NCBI RefSeq assembly: GCF_000566685.1
Contig: NZ_AZQN01000001.1
Coordinates: forward strand, 558,001-622,000
DNA: 64,000 nucleotides
Origin: Dyadobacter tibetensis Y620-1
GTDB taxonomy: Bacteria > Bacteroidota > Bacteroidia > Cytophagales > Spirosomataceae
Direction of reading: 5' to 3'
Under the pieces are notes generated by a model. That model did no database searches and was not told the DNA's origin. It saw only the letters and a program-made list of their open reading frames with translations. Below, in pieces: positions 8,200 through 17,300 of this stretch. The position numbers and the translations under genes were made by a program. Within the stretch, counting starts at the first letter, position 1. Each line of letters begins with the position of its first letter.

Positions 8200-8931
8200 C
8201 TATTTTCCAACCTGTCCAAATACTTTTTTCAACAAGCTCGAGACCCTAGCCACTGGATCCTCTCGAATTTTCTTTTCTTCGATTGCGATTAGCGTGTACA
8301 ATCCATCAATTGTTTTCTGAGTTGCATAGGCTTTAAGGTCGGGATTTACTTTTTTCACAAATGGAAGTTTGTTGTATGTCCCTACGATTTCCCCATAATA
8401 TTCCGTAGCCTTATTAAGATTAAGTGTACTATCTACTACCGGAAAAAAAGTATTAAATAATTCTTCATTAGTCGTTTTACGCAGATACTCCGTAGCGGCA
8501 TCGTCCTGACCTTTCAGGATTGAAACAGCATCAGGAATAGTCATGGAGGTAATCGCTTTTACAAAAATAGGCTTTGATTTCTTAGCGGCATCTTCTGCAG
8601 CACGATTCAGAGCCAGGGTAAATTTATCTACCTCAGCTCCCAGTCCCATCTTGGTAAGGGTTTCAGCCACCTTTTGTGCCTCAGGTGGCACGGCGATTTT
8701 TATCAGTTCATTTTTAAAATACCCGTCAAGCTTCGACGCCTCTGAAGCACCATTACTCACGCCTACTGTCAATGCTTCTTTTAGTCCGCTTACAATCTCG
8801 TTTTCACTTGTGGTCCCAGTCGATTTTTGTTGTGAACCAAATATTTTTCCAAGTTCCTTGCCAATTTGAGCCTGGGAGGCACAACTGGATAGTGCGAAAA
8901 AGAGAAAGGCGATAATTACTTTTTGCTTCAT
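8200..8931 (-). CDS. DUF4197 lipoprotein
   Basis: A 243-aa protein with a short hydrophobic leader ending in the lipobox LSSC (Cys17), so it is a probable lipoprotein facing the periplasm. The body matches DUF4197: GLKEALTVGVSNGASEASKLDGYF, then AGLNRAAED-like and PDAVSILKGQDDAATEYLR segments, all predicted helical. The function of the family is not established. It is the first gene of a short minus-strand pair with gldC and is divergent from cinA. Confidence 0.88.
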   Translation of the reverse strand: MKQKVIIAFLFFALSSCASQAQIGKELGKIFGSQQKSTGTTSENEIVSGLKEALTVGVSNGASEASKLDGYFKNELIKIAVPPEAQKVAETLTKMGLGAEVDKFTLALNRAAEDAAKKSKPIFVKAITSMTIPDAVSILKGQDDAATEYLRKTTNEELFNTFFPVVDSTLNLNKATEYYGEIVGTYNKLPFVKKVNPDLKAYATQKTIDGLYTLIAIEEKKIREDPVARVSSLLKKVFGQVGK

Positions 8932-8996
8932 TCTGTTTTTAGATTTGTTAATTACTAACTAAGCCTCAAACCTAATCAATAACGATTAATTTTACT

Positions 8997-9004
8997 TATT
9001 TTTG
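8997..9004 (+). promoter_or_regulatory. Candidate -7 element upstream of cinA
   Basis: The octamer tatttttg matches the Bacteroidota -7 consensus TAnnTTTG exactly and lies 36 bp before the cinA start. No convincing TTTG -33 element is visible at 17-22 bp upstream, so the call is tentative. Confidence 0.35.
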
Positions 9005-9040
9005 AGAAATTAATGCAATACCTTAACCCATTCTTTATAG

Positions 9041-10318
9041 ATGAATGAACTTGTGAAGGCGGAAGTTATAACCATTGGCGACGAAATATTATTTGGCCAA
9101 ATCACCGATACCAATACGCAATGGATCGGATCTCAATTAACGGACAGGGGAATTCGCCCTGCTTATAAGTCCTCAGTTGGAGATAATGAACAAGATATAC
9201 TTCTAGCACTAAACATAGCCAGTAAAAGGGCTAACATTGTGATAGTTACGGGTGGATTGGGACCTACTAAAGATGATATTACCAAATATACTTTCTGTAA
9301 ATATTTCGGAACCGAATTGGTGATGCATGAAGAGGCCCTCGAGTTTGTCACCGATTTCTTTAAAAAAAGAGGACGGGAAATGACTGCCCTGAATACCCAA
9401 CAAGCCGCCTTACCCGGTAATGCCATTTATATCCCTAATAAATGGGGAACTGCCCCTGGTATGTGGTTTGAAAAGGACGAGGTTATTTATGTCTCACTAC
9501 CAGGTGTTCCTTATGAAATGAAAAACCTGATGGAGCATGAAATACTTCCCCGATTGTGCCTGAGATTCCCTTCTACCATTATCAAACATAGAATGGTTAA
9601 AACCATTGGTATAGGAGAGTCATTTTTGGCCGAAAAAATCGAAGCCTGGGAGGATTCATTGCCTGAACATATCAAACTGGCCTATCTACCTCACTTTGGA
9701 CAAGTACGTTTGAGACTTACCGCAACAGGTACCAGTGAATCGGAACTGGACCAAGAGCTTATCAAAATTGTCGACGACCTTATTCCTTATATACAAGAGC
9801 ATATCTTTGGGTATGATGAGGATGAGATGGAAACGATTATAGGTAAGCTCCTCGTCGATCATCGGGCAACCTTGTCCCTCGCAGAAAGCTGTACGGGCGG
9901 TTTCGTGACACACCGACTCACATCCTTTCCTGGGTCTTCCGCATACCTGCAAGGTACTGTCGTTAGTTATAGTAACAATTCCAAAGTCGGGGTATTGGGG
10001 GTACAGATTCAGACCTTAGCCGACTACGGTGCTGTCAGTGAGCAAACCGCTATAGAAATGGCTGAAGGCGTTCGGCAGGAGTTCGGCAGCACTTTTGCTA
10101 TAGCGACAACAGGAATTGCGGGCCCCGGAGGGGGATCTGAACAGAAACCAGTTGGTACCATCTGGATCGCCTGTGCAACGCCCTCAGGAACCAAAACACA
10201 ACTTTTGCAATTAAAAGGTAATAGGACGATCAACATAGAAATGACATCTTCCTACGTTCTAAACCTTTTACGCAAGAATATCATCAGCTATTATACGCTA
10301 GGGGCAGACTATAAATAA
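9041..10318 (+). CDS. cinA: CinA: molybdopterin-binding-like domain plus NMN deamidase domain
   Basis: A 425-aa two-domain protein. The N-terminal COG1058 domain (about 1-170) shows AEVITIGDEILFGQITDTN and VTGGLGPTKDDIT, as in MoaB/MogA-like folds, and is known in relatives to hydrolyse ADP-ribose. The C-terminal PncC domain (from about 265) contains the deamidase signature SLAESCTGGFVTHRLT (Ser283 in AESCTGG) and TGIAGPGGGSEQKPVGT, and converts NMN to NaMN for pyridine nucleotide salvage. Length and domain order are normal for CinA. It is monocistronic or leads into the E2 gene 47 bp downstream. Confidence 0.95.
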   Translation: MNELVKAEVITIGDEILFGQITDTNTQWIGSQLTDRGIRPAYKSSVGDNEQDILLALNIASKRANIVIVTGGLGPTKDDITKYTFCKYFGTELVMHEEALEFVTDFFKKRGREMTALNTQQAALPGNAIYIPNKWGTAPGMWFEKDEVIYVSLPGVPYEMKNLMEHEILPRLCLRFPSTIIKHRMVKTIGIGESFLAEKIEAWEDSLPEHIKLAYLPHFGQVRLRLTATGTSESELDQELIKIVDDLIPYIQEHIFGYDEDEMETIIGKLLVDHRATLSLAESCTGGFVTHRLTSFPGSSAYLQGTVVSYSNNSKVGVLGVQIQTLADYGAVSEQTAIEMAEGVRQEFGSTFAIATTGIAGPGGGSEQKPVGTIWIACATPSGTKTQLLQLKGNRTINIEMTSSYVLNLLRKNIISYYTLGADYK

Positions 10319-10365
10319 ATTATATTTTACCAGTCGAAATAATTTTCGATTCTTGAAAAGTTACT

Positions 10366-11652
10366 ATGAAGATCATTGATATGTTAATGCCCCCATTGGG
10401 CGAAAGTATACTGGAATGTACCGTTTTAGGCCAGCTTAAAGCCGAAGGTGAAATGGTTAGTATTGACGAGTCTGTATTAGAAGTAGCAACAGATAAAGTC
10501 GATACAGAAGTTCCTTGTCCCTATGAAGGGAAGCTGGTTACCTGGCTAGTGAAAGAAAATGACGTGGTGGCCATCGGAAGTCCGGTTGCCCGTATAGAAG
10601 TTAATCAGGATGTGGTAGAAACCTCAGACGGGAAGTCGGAAAATCATTCTGAACAAGATTTTGCGGATATTCTGGAGTCTGATATGGCCCAGCATACTGC
10701 CCAGGAACCCTTAGCTGGCGAAGTTAAGGCTCCTGAAGCCGTAAATACGGATGATCAACACTTTTTTTCTCCTCTGGTCCTGAGTATTGCTAAAGAGGAG
10801 AATATCGGGCAACAGGAACTCTCGAGTATTGCTGGCACAGGTCTTAATAACCGACTTACCAAAAACGATTTGATGAGTTACCTGGAGCGGCGCGAAGCTT
10901 CTCCCAGGTCCGGACCGGTGCTTGCTACTAAGTCTGAAGATGGCGCCAATGAAATCATTGCCATGGACAGGATGCGTAAGATGATTGCTCAGCGAATGTT
11001 AGACTCCAAGCGGATTTCGGCACATGTAACCTCATTTATAGAAATAGATATGACCCCGGTGGTAAATTGGCGTACCGCCGTTAAGGATCGGTACAGAAAA
11101 TCCACAGGAAACAGCATCACATTTACCCCGATCTTAATAGAGGCGGTTGTGAAGGCTTTGAAGGATTTCCCTATGATGAACATTTCGGTAGAGGGTGACA
11201 ACATTATCAGAAAACGTGCTATTAACATTGGTATGGCAGTAGCTCTGCCCGATGGCAATCTTATTGTCCCTGTAATACATCATGCCGATCAGTATTCTTT
11301 GTCTGGATTGGCGCAAAAGGTGAATGAGCTTGCTATGAAAGCGAGAAACAACCAACTTAAAGCCGATGATCTTTCTGGCGGAACTTACACAGTTTCTAAT
11401 ATTGGTGCATTTGGCAATCTGATGGGCACGCCTATTATTATGCAGCCACAGGTAGGTATTATGGCTTTCGGGGCCATTAAGAAAAAACCAGCGGTTATTG
11501 AAACGGAACATGGAGACCTGCTCGGGATCCGGAGCCTTATGTTTGCCTCCCATAGCTACGACCATCGGGTAGTGGATGGCTCTTTAGGTGGTTTATTTTT
11601 AAAGCGTGTTAACGATTACCTGGAAAACTTTGATACCAAACAAAAGATTTAA
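10366..11652 (+). CDS. 2-oxoacid dehydrogenase complex E2 (dihydrolipoamide acyltransferase)
   Basis: A 428-aa E2 with three domains: a lipoyl domain (1-80, lipoylated Lys44 in EVATDKVDTEV), a peripheral-subunit-binding domain (about 133-175) and the catalytic acyltransferase domain with SYDHRVVDGSLGG near the C-terminus (catalytic His400 and Asp404). It transfers an acyl group from the lipoyl arm to CoA in a pyruvate, oxoglutarate or branched-chain oxoacid complex. The lipoyl and catalytic motifs look most like the branched-chain type, but the specificity is not certain. No E1 or E3 gene is nearby. It is followed after 2 bp by a nucleotidase-like gene, suggesting co-transcription. Confidence 0.92.
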   Translation: MKIIDMLMPPLGESILECTVLGQLKAEGEMVSIDESVLEVATDKVDTEVPCPYEGKLVTWLVKENDVVAIGSPVARIEVNQDVVETSDGKSENHSEQDFADILESDMAQHTAQEPLAGEVKAPEAVNTDDQHFFSPLVLSIAKEENIGQQELSSIAGTGLNNRLTKNDLMSYLERREASPRSGPVLATKSEDGANEIIAMDRMRKMIAQRMLDSKRISAHVTSFIEIDMTPVVNWRTAVKDRYRKSTGNSITFTPILIEAVVKALKDFPMMNISVEGDNIIRKRAINIGMAVALPDGNLIVPVIHHADQYSLSGLAQKVNELAMKARNNQLKADDLSGGTYTVSNIGAFGNLMGTPIIMQPQVGIMAFGAIKKKPAVIETEHGDLLGIRSLMFASHSYDHRVVDGSLGGLFLKRVNDYLENFDTKQKI

Positions 11653-11654
11653 GA

Positions 11655-12188
11655 ATGCTAAAACTCACGCTGGACATGGATGATGTGCTGGCCAACACAC
11701 ATGAAAAATTAATAGATATTGTACTGAATGATTTCAGCACTAATCTGACACATGAAGATTTTCAGGGAGCAGGTCTTCGGGAACTGCTCCACCCTAAACA
11801 ACAGAAACGCTTGCACAAAATCATGAATACGCCGGGTTTCTTCTCTGACATTGCTGTCAAGGAGGGTGCTGTGGAAACTGTAAGCAAGCTGAGCCAGTTT
11901 TATGAAGTTTATGTCGCCACTGCCTGCATGGAATTCCCCAATTCATTTCAGGATAAATTTCAGTGGCTCAAGAGACACTTTAGCTTAATACCTTGGACAA
12001 ATATCGTTTTCTGTGGCTATAAAAGTATCATACATTCCGATTACTTAATAGACGACCATCCCCGAAACCTAGTGCCCTTTCAAGGGAAAGGCATACTTTT
12101 TTCAGCAGCACATAACAGGCAGGAAACCCGTTTCCAGCGGGTGAGTAACTGGGCAGAGGTAGCAGAACTTTTCATACCATATACATGA
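11655..12188 (+). CDS. 5'(3')-deoxyribonucleotidase-like HAD phosphatase
   Basis: A 177-aa HAD-fold protein. Motif I is TLDMDDVLANTH (Asp7 nucleophile and Asp9), motif II is VATACMEFPNS, and the C-terminal acidic motif is YLIDDHPRNL. This pattern fits the NT5C family of 5'(3')-deoxyribonucleotidases, which dephosphorylate dUMP/dTMP and related nucleotides in the cytosol. The gene starts 2 bp after the E2 stop and its TGA overlaps the ATG of the response regulator (ATGA), so translation of these genes is coupled. The link between nucleotide phosphatase, E2 and a two-component system is unexplained. Confidence 0.85.
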   Translation: MLKLTLDMDDVLANTHEKLIDIVLNDFSTNLTHEDFQGAGLRELLHPKQQKRLHKIMNTPGFFSDIAVKEGAVETVSKLSQFYEVYVATACMEFPNSFQDKFQWLKRHFSLIPWTNIVFCGYKSIIHSDYLIDDHPRNLVPFQGKGILFSAAHNRQETRFQRVSNWAEVAELFIPYT

Positions 12189-12862
12189 AATTATTACTTA
12201 TAGAAGACGAGCCCAAAACGGTTCAATCTATCAAACAAGGTTTGGAAGAAAATGGCTATGAAGTCGATATTGCCTACGATGGCCTGATAGGCCGTCATTT
12301 GGCCAGAACCCACAGCTATCAACTTATCATCAGTGACGTTATTATACCAGGAATCAATGGGATAGAGCTGTGCAGGGAATTACGGCTAATGGGGCATCAA
12401 ACTCCTATACTAATGCTGACTGCCCTGAGCACTACCGACGATAAAGTCACTGGTTTGGACGCAGGCGCAGACGATTATCTGGTAAAACCTTTTGAATTCA
12501 AGGAGCTCCTGGCTCGAATCAGAGCGCTTACCAAACGGGGAAGTAATGTAACCCAAACGGCCCAACTCCTGCGTTTCGCAGACCTGGAAGTATCCCTAGA
12601 TGCTAAGACCGTGTTTCGTGCAGGCAACAAAATTAACCTTACGGCCAGGGAGTTTAACTTATTGGTCTATTTGATTCGCAATCAGGGTCGGGTCGTTTCT
12701 AAGGTCGAAATTGCAGAGCAAGTCTGGGATATTGGTTTTGATACGGGAACGAATGTAATAGAAGTCTACGTCAATTACCTTCGCAAAAAAATAGACAGAG
12801 ATTATCCTGTAAAACTAATACATACACAGTTCGGGATGGGGTATGTACTCAAAACGGAATAG
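12185..12862 (+). CDS. OmpR-family response regulator
   Basis: A 225-aa protein with an N-terminal receiver domain (EDEP acidic pocket at 7-10, phospho-acceptor Asp51 in LIISDVIIPG, Lys in DDYLVKPFEF) and a C-terminal winged-helix DNA-binding domain (LTAREFNLLVYLIRNQGRVVS). It resembles the CusR/RprY-type regulators. It overlaps the upstream nucleotidase by 4 bp and is followed by its probable cognate histidine kinase after 2 bp. The target genes cannot be told from the sequence. Confidence 0.93.
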   Translation: MKLLLIEDEPKTVQSIKQGLEENGYEVDIAYDGLIGRHLARTHSYQLIISDVIIPGINGIELCRELRLMGHQTPILMLTALSTTDDKVTGLDAGADDYLVKPFEFKELLARIRALTKRGSNVTQTAQLLRFADLEVSLDAKTVFRAGNKINLTAREFNLLVYLIRNQGRVVSKVEIAEQVWDIGFDTGTNVIEVYVNYLRKKIDRDYPVKLIHTQFGMGYVLKTE

Positions 12863-12864
12863 TC

Positions 12865-14241
12865 ATGCAAATCAGAACCAAGCTTACAATCCAGTTTTCC
12901 GTATTGGTAAGCGGTATCCTATTGATCACTTTCCTAGCCGTCTATTTTTTTACTTATTTTAATGTCACAGACGATTTTTACGATCGACTCCGTTCCAAAG
13001 CTTCCTCACGTGCCGAACTTCTGCTAAAAGTACCTCAGGTCAATAATGATATATTGAGAGCCTTAGATGAAACCAATCGGGATTTGATATACAATGAAAA
13101 CATTCTTATTTTCGATGAAAAGAATCGGTTAATTTACAGTAATCTGGCAAACCCTAGGAATAAGGCCCTACATGTCTCCAATTATTGGCTGGATGAAATA
13201 CGTAAAAACGGACAAATCCGCTATCAGGATGGTGATTACCGGGTGGTAGGTCTCTATTATAAATATCCCTTCAACAGAGCAGTCGTGCTTCTGGGCGCCC
13301 AGGACCTCTACGGCCAAGCCAATCTCTCCAACCTCAGCACCCTTTTAATAGTACTATTTGTTATCTTAACCGCCATTGTAGCACTTGCCGGCTGGACCTT
13401 CTCATGGAGAGCACTGAGGCCAATTTCTCAGGTAATGAACGACGTTGAAGGCATTTTACCCCAAAAATTAAATAAACGCCTGGATGTACCCAATCAGAAC
13501 GACGAGATCGGTCGCTTAACGAGCACGTTCAACAAACTCTTGGATCGCATTGAAACGGCCTTTCAGATGCAAAAGATTTTTGTGGCCAATGTCAGTCATG
13601 AGCTAAAAAACCCATTAACTAAAATCAGGTCCCAACTTGAAGTGAGTCTTTTAAAAGAAAGGGAACCAGAGATCTATCAGAGAACGATCAGATCGGTACT
13701 GGAAGATATTCATGAATTGGCTCAGTTGTCTAACACATTATTGGAACTGGCCAAGGTCAGCGAGGACAAGCATGACCTACTGACAGAAACCATAAGGGTT
13801 GACGATCTCTTGCTGGATTGCAGACTATCTCTGAGTCATGCCTATCCCACCTATACCATCCTTCTAAATTTCGACGACCTGCCCGAAGACGATGCTTGGC
13901 TCGAATTAGCGGCAAGTACTACCTTGCTCAAAACAGCATTCCTTAATCTGATGGATAATGCCTGTAAATTTTCGGAAGACCACACGGTCCGCATTCGGAT
14001 ACAATGCGAAGCAGATAAGCTTTCAATCTATTTCTCCGATACGGGAAAGGGGATTCCTCACGAGGATAAGAATTTGGTGTTTCAACCCTTCTACCGAAGC
14101 GAAAACACGGCAAATGTCAAAGGTTATGGGATTGGACTATCACTAGTAGATCGAATCATAAAATTGCATAATGGAAGCATTACTATAGATTCAACAATAG
14201 GCACGGGAACTACCTTCATAATCGATTTCACCAAAATCTAA
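12865..14241 (+). CDS. Membrane sensor histidine kinase
   Basis: A 458-aa kinase with two transmembrane helices (about 9-31 and 159-181) enclosing a periplasmic sensor of about 125 residues, a HAMP linker (about 180-233), a HisKA domain with the phospho-accepting His245 in FVANVSHELKNPLT, and an HATPase domain (NLMDNACKFS, DTGKGIP, GYGIGLSLV). It is the partner of the OmpR-type regulator immediately upstream. The architecture is that of CusS-like kinases, but no metal-binding motif is obvious in the sensor region, so the stimulus is unknown. Confidence 0.93.
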   Translation: MQIRTKLTIQFSVLVSGILLITFLAVYFFTYFNVTDDFYDRLRSKASSRAELLLKVPQVNNDILRALDETNRDLIYNENILIFDEKNRLIYSNLANPRNKALHVSNYWLDEIRKNGQIRYQDGDYRVVGLYYKYPFNRAVVLLGAQDLYGQANLSNLSTLLIVLFVILTAIVALAGWTFSWRALRPISQVMNDVEGILPQKLNKRLDVPNQNDEIGRLTSTFNKLLDRIETAFQMQKIFVANVSHELKNPLTKIRSQLEVSLLKEREPEIYQRTIRSVLEDIHELAQLSNTLLELAKVSEDKHDLLTETIRVDDLLLDCRLSLSHAYPTYTILLNFDDLPEDDAWLELAASTTLLKTAFLNLMDNACKFSEDHTVRIRIQCEADKLSIYFSDTGKGIPHEDKNLVFQPFYRSENTANVKGYGIGLSLVDRIIKLHNGSITIDSTIGTGTTFIIDFTKI

Positions 14242-14364
14242 GCAATTTCTAATATCAAATTAATTTCATATTAATAACTATTATTCATATTTGTAAAAAT
14301 AGAAATTCAAGATCGGCTTCCGATATGTTAATATGAATTCATTTTTTGTGGTGTTAATTATTCA

Positions 14365-14402
14365 AACTTGGCAGGTGTTTCTCACACCTGCCAAAGTTTT
14401 TT
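14365..14402 (+). terminator. Intrinsic terminator after the two-component genes
   Basis: The stem aacttggcaggtgt / acacctgccaaagtt (14 bp with one bulged A) has a ttctc loop and is followed by T residues. It lies 120 bp after the kinase stop. Confidence 0.85.
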
Positions 14403-14618
14403 CAGACCTAGGCATGTCTCCCTCCCTACCTTATCCTATTCTTTAATTTGTAGAATAAACTATGACACCATTCCCGGTTCATTAAATAGAGGTCATCGAA
14501 TCCATTCGGACTGCAGAAGCTATGCTGTATTAATCGACTGGGTCGAAGCTCTCAATGGAATCAATAAAATATTCAATAGCCACATCAGGATAATCCTGGC
14601 GAGGGCCATGCTGTAAGC

Positions 14619-14654
14619 ATAAAAAAAGAGAGCCAAGATTTTATTTTGACTCTC
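14619..14654 (-). terminator. Intrinsic terminator after the desaturase gene
   Basis: On the minus strand the stem gagagtcaa / ttggctctc (9 bp, one G-U pair) is followed by seven or more T residues. It is 30 bp past the desaturase stop. Confidence 0.8.
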
Positions 14655-14683
14655 AACTCTATACTAATATCAGGAAAAGGCAG

Positions 14684-15430
14684 TTAAACCTTCTTTCTAA
14701 TTTCAATTATTTTCAGTTTATTAAGCAATTTGATCACAGGATAGGTCGGATCGATTTCGAACCATTTGGAACCAAAATTAATGCTATTGGGTCGTTTATG
14801 ATGATTATTCTGAAATAATTCGCCCATCATCAAGAAATCGAAAATAAGGGAATTCTTCGATTTGTCCTGGTTATCAAAATTCTGATAACCATATTTATGG
14901 CCACTCCAGTTAACAATGGCACCATGAATAGGCCCCATAAGCAGATGAATGGGAATCAGGAAGAAAAATGCCCAGTGCATATCTAGGTAAAAATAGGCTA
15001 CGAGATAGAAGGCTATATACAAAAGTCCCCAAGCTAACCTGGAAATCCAGCTATCCCCCAAACGCTCGATCAGCTTCCATTCGGGATAATTGCGCTCGAA
15101 TTGTGCTTCTATAACTCTTTTACGATTAAGTACCGCATTATATATGTCTTTGGTCTCCCACATCATGGTAAAAACGTTTTTGGTATGATGCGGTGAATGA
15201 GGATCTCTTTCCGTATCGCTAAATGCATGGTGCATCCGATGCAATATTGCATACGCCCGTGGACTTAAATAAGAAGAGCCCTGTGATAAATAGGTTAACA
15301 AATAGAAAAAACGTTCCCATGGCTTGCTCATAATAAACATTTTATGAGCAGAATAACGGTGCAGGAAAAAAGTCTGACAAAATAAGGATAGATACCAGTG
15401 AACGACGAAGACGGCGAGAACAATATACAT
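14684..15430 (-). CDS. Acyl-CoA / fatty acid desaturase
   Basis: A 248-aa membrane protein with the histidine boxes of the membrane-bound di-iron desaturases: HRYSAH (24-29), HRMHH (64-68) and QNNHHKRP (His210, His211), interspersed with hydrophobic segments. Such enzymes introduce a cis double bond into fatty acyl chains and adjust membrane fluidity; the family is close to stearoyl-CoA/delta-9 desaturases. It is short compared with animal SCD proteins but normal for the bacterial form. The gene stands alone, with its own terminator downstream and 113 bp separating it from the DUF4159 gene upstream. Confidence 0.9.
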   Translation of the reverse strand: MYIVLAVFVVHWYLSLFCQTFFLHRYSAHKMFIMSKPWERFFYLLTYLSQGSSYLSPRAYAILHRMHHAFSDTERDPHSPHHTKNVFTMMWETKDIYNAVLNRKRVIEAQFERNYPEWKLIERLGDSWISRLAWGLLYIAFYLVAYFYLDMHWAFFFLIPIHLLMGPIHGAIVNWSGHKYGYQNFDNQDKSKNSLIFDFLMMGELFQNNHHKRPNSINFGSKWFEIDPTYPVIKLLNKLKIIEIRKKV

Positions 15431-15543
15431 GTAGGCTACAAAAGAATAAAAACAGAATTATAAGCAAATTTAGTAGGTAACAATTAGATTTCCATGTTTT
15501 GTTCCGCACAATTTAGAACAAATCTATGCATTAACTCCATAGA

Positions 15544-16203
15544 TTAGTAAACGCTAACGGCGTATAGTAATATATTAGCTCCCATTTGCAAGGCCTTCTG
15601 GCGTGAAATATCCGAATCATTATATACCGACTGGTCTTCCCAACCATTCCCAAGATCGGCCTCATAAGAGTAAAAGCAGACCAAACGCCCTTTCCATATC
15701 AATCCGAAACCCTGAGCAGGTTTTCCATCATGCTCATGAATTTTAGGCAGACCTTCGCCAAATTTAAATTTCGAGTGATAAAGCGGGTGGTCAAAAGGAA
15801 GTTCGACAAAAGATAGTTCTGGGAAGACTTTTTTCATTTCTCTACGCACAAATGGATCCAGACCGTAATTATCATCGATATGCAAAAATCCGCCCGAGAG
15901 TAGATATGTACGCAAATTTTCGGCCTCACTCCCGGAAAATAGAACATTGCCATGTCCGGTCATATGCACAAAAGGATAGGTAAACAAATCGGGGCTACCT
16001 ACTTCTACCACATCTTCGGCCGGATGAATATTCATCTGAAGCTGGGTATTACAAAATCCAATTAAATTAGGCAAGGAAGTCTTGTTGGCATACCAGTCGC
16101 CCCCACCCGAATATTTCAGTTTTGCTATTTTAAAGGAAGGCTGAGAAATTCCTGAGGAGGTTGTAAAAAAAACAAACAGGGCGCACAAAATAATTCTGAT
16201 CAT
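15544..16203 (-). CDS. DUF4159 domain protein with signal peptide
   Basis: A 219-aa protein starting with a hydrophobic signal sequence (IRIILCALFVFFTTSSG), so it is probably periplasmic. The mature part matches DUF4159: FKIAKLKYSGGGDWYANKT, FVHMTGHGNVLFS, and GGFLHIDDNYGLDPFVRREM. The fold is related to glutamine-amidotransferase-like domains and the function is unknown. It follows rsmE by 14 bp on the same strand and is therefore likely in one transcript with it. Confidence 0.85.
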   Translation of the reverse strand: MIRIILCALFVFFTTSSGISQPSFKIAKLKYSGGGDWYANKTSLPNLIGFCNTQLQMNIHPAEDVVEVGSPDLFTYPFVHMTGHGNVLFSGSEAENLRTYLLSGGFLHIDDNYGLDPFVRREMKKVFPELSFVELPFDHPLYHSKFKFGEGLPKIHEHDGKPAQGFGLIWKGRLVCFYSYEADLGNGWEDQSVYNDSDISRQKALQMGANILLYAVSVY

Positions 16204-16217
16204 AGTTTTTCAATTTT

Positions 16218-16928
16218 TCATTGCACCTGATAGGCCAGATTGACAGCATGACAGGCAGCCACTGCTGCCGTTTCAGTACGCAGTCGAGTGGGTCCCAGAG
16301 ATACTGGTATGTAACCATGTCCCTTTGCAGACTCCACCTCAGCCTCTGTAAAATCACCCTCTGGACCTATCAGCACAATTGTATCACTTTGTTTTCGAAC
16401 GAATTCAAAGGCGTGCTTAGTATCATGCTGGAGCGGAACATAGGCAATCATTCTAGTGCCCACAAAGGGTTCTTTAAGAAAGTCTTCAAAGGAGTTTTCC
16501 AGTCGTATTTCAGGCAGGAAATACTGCTGGGACTGTTTCATGGCTCCCGCCGCGATTCGTTGCAGTCGCATCAAATTGACCACCCGTCCTAACCCTTCTT
16601 TATGCGTGTGGCTGGTAACTATAAATATAATGCGCCTCACCCCTATCTCTGTCATTTTCTCCACCATCCATTCGTTTCGCTCTGCTTTTCGGGTTGGGGC
16701 CACAACCATAGTAAGAGTAGGTTTATCGTCAATCTGCCTTATAGTCTCTAAGACTTTGTATTGAACCTTCTTGCCTTGGTATTGGATACAGCATTTTTGA
16801 AGCATGCCTTTTCCATCTGTAATATATATAATATCGTCAGTTCGCAGCCGTAGCACTTTAAATATATGGCGCGACTCTTCGTCGTCGAGTTCTGTTTTTG
16901 AGGGTTCGGATTGATAAAAAAGATGCAT
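16218..16928 (-). CDS. rsmE: 16S rRNA (uracil(1498)-N(3))-methyltransferase
   Basis: A 236-aa SPOUT methyltransferase. The N-terminal PUA-like domain shows DDEESRHIFKVLRLRTDD. The C-terminal knot region shows KMTEIGVRRI, LIGPEGDFTEAEVE and SLGPTRLRTETAAVAA, which bind S-adenosylmethionine. It methylates U1498 of 16S rRNA in the assembled 30S subunit. Length and motifs are standard. It is transcribed divergently from the GSII gene and leads into a DUF4159 gene. Confidence 0.96.
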   Translation of the reverse strand: MHLFYQSEPSKTELDDEESRHIFKVLRLRTDDIIYITDGKGMLQKCCIQYQGKKVQYKVLETIRQIDDKPTLTMVVAPTRKAERNEWMVEKMTEIGVRRIIFIVTSHTHKEGLGRVVNLMRLQRIAAGAMKQSQQYFLPEIRLENSFEDFLKEPFVGTRMIAYVPLQHDTKHAFEFVRKQSDTIVLIGPEGDFTEAEVESAKGHGYIPVSLGPTRLRTETAAVAACHAVNLAYQVQ

Positions 16929-17300
16929 AATTCATTTCATTGGTCAAGAAATCAAATGTAGTTAAATCTGAGCAATCGTCCCCTCCGGAGAATCTATTTT
17001 TATCGGAATAGACTAACGATCCAAACTATCGAGATATCTGCAAAAAGAATATATTTTGGTCAAAGTCCGGGTAAATCTTAACACAGTTTTTCTCTGGATA
17101 TACTTTTATTGTTGGCAATACGATTTTTTGAAACACAGGAAATCCTATAAGAATAATACACTTTAAACCGGACAAACTTCTATAATCATAATTATATTCG
17201 GCAAAAATGAATTTTTTGATAGTTTTATTTCCTAAAAATACATATTTGCCTTAATATTGTCTCGTTATTAAAATCAGTCACCACCTTATCAAGTACTATT
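16929..17300. other. Divergent intergenic region between rsmE and the GSII gene
   Basis: The 372 bp are AT-rich, contain no plausible ORF or RNA gene, and must hold the promoters of both flanking genes. A candidate GSII promoter is listed separately; I see no other motif I can support. Confidence 0.5.
17215..17248 (+). promoter_or_regulatory. Candidate promoter of the GSII gene
   Basis: A TTTG (17215-17218) and a catatttg (17241-17248, one mismatch to TAnnTTTG) are separated by 22 bp, giving a leader of about 45 bases before the start codon. The spacing and one mismatch make this only a tentative Bacteroidota-type promoter. Confidence 0.3.

Larger units (their letters stand above)
14242..14683. 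other. Non-coding interval between the histidine kinase and desaturase genes
   Basis: The 442 bp hold two terminators (14365-14402 plus, 14619-14654 minus). Between them no reading frame has a convincing protein; an 82-codon frame at 14368 starts inside the first hairpin and resembles no family. Confidence 0.6.

Noticed and set aside
14368..14616. 82-codon frame on the plus strand
   Set aside because: It begins inside a terminator hairpin, has no recognisable domain and no upstream signal, and lies in an interval bounded by two terminators.
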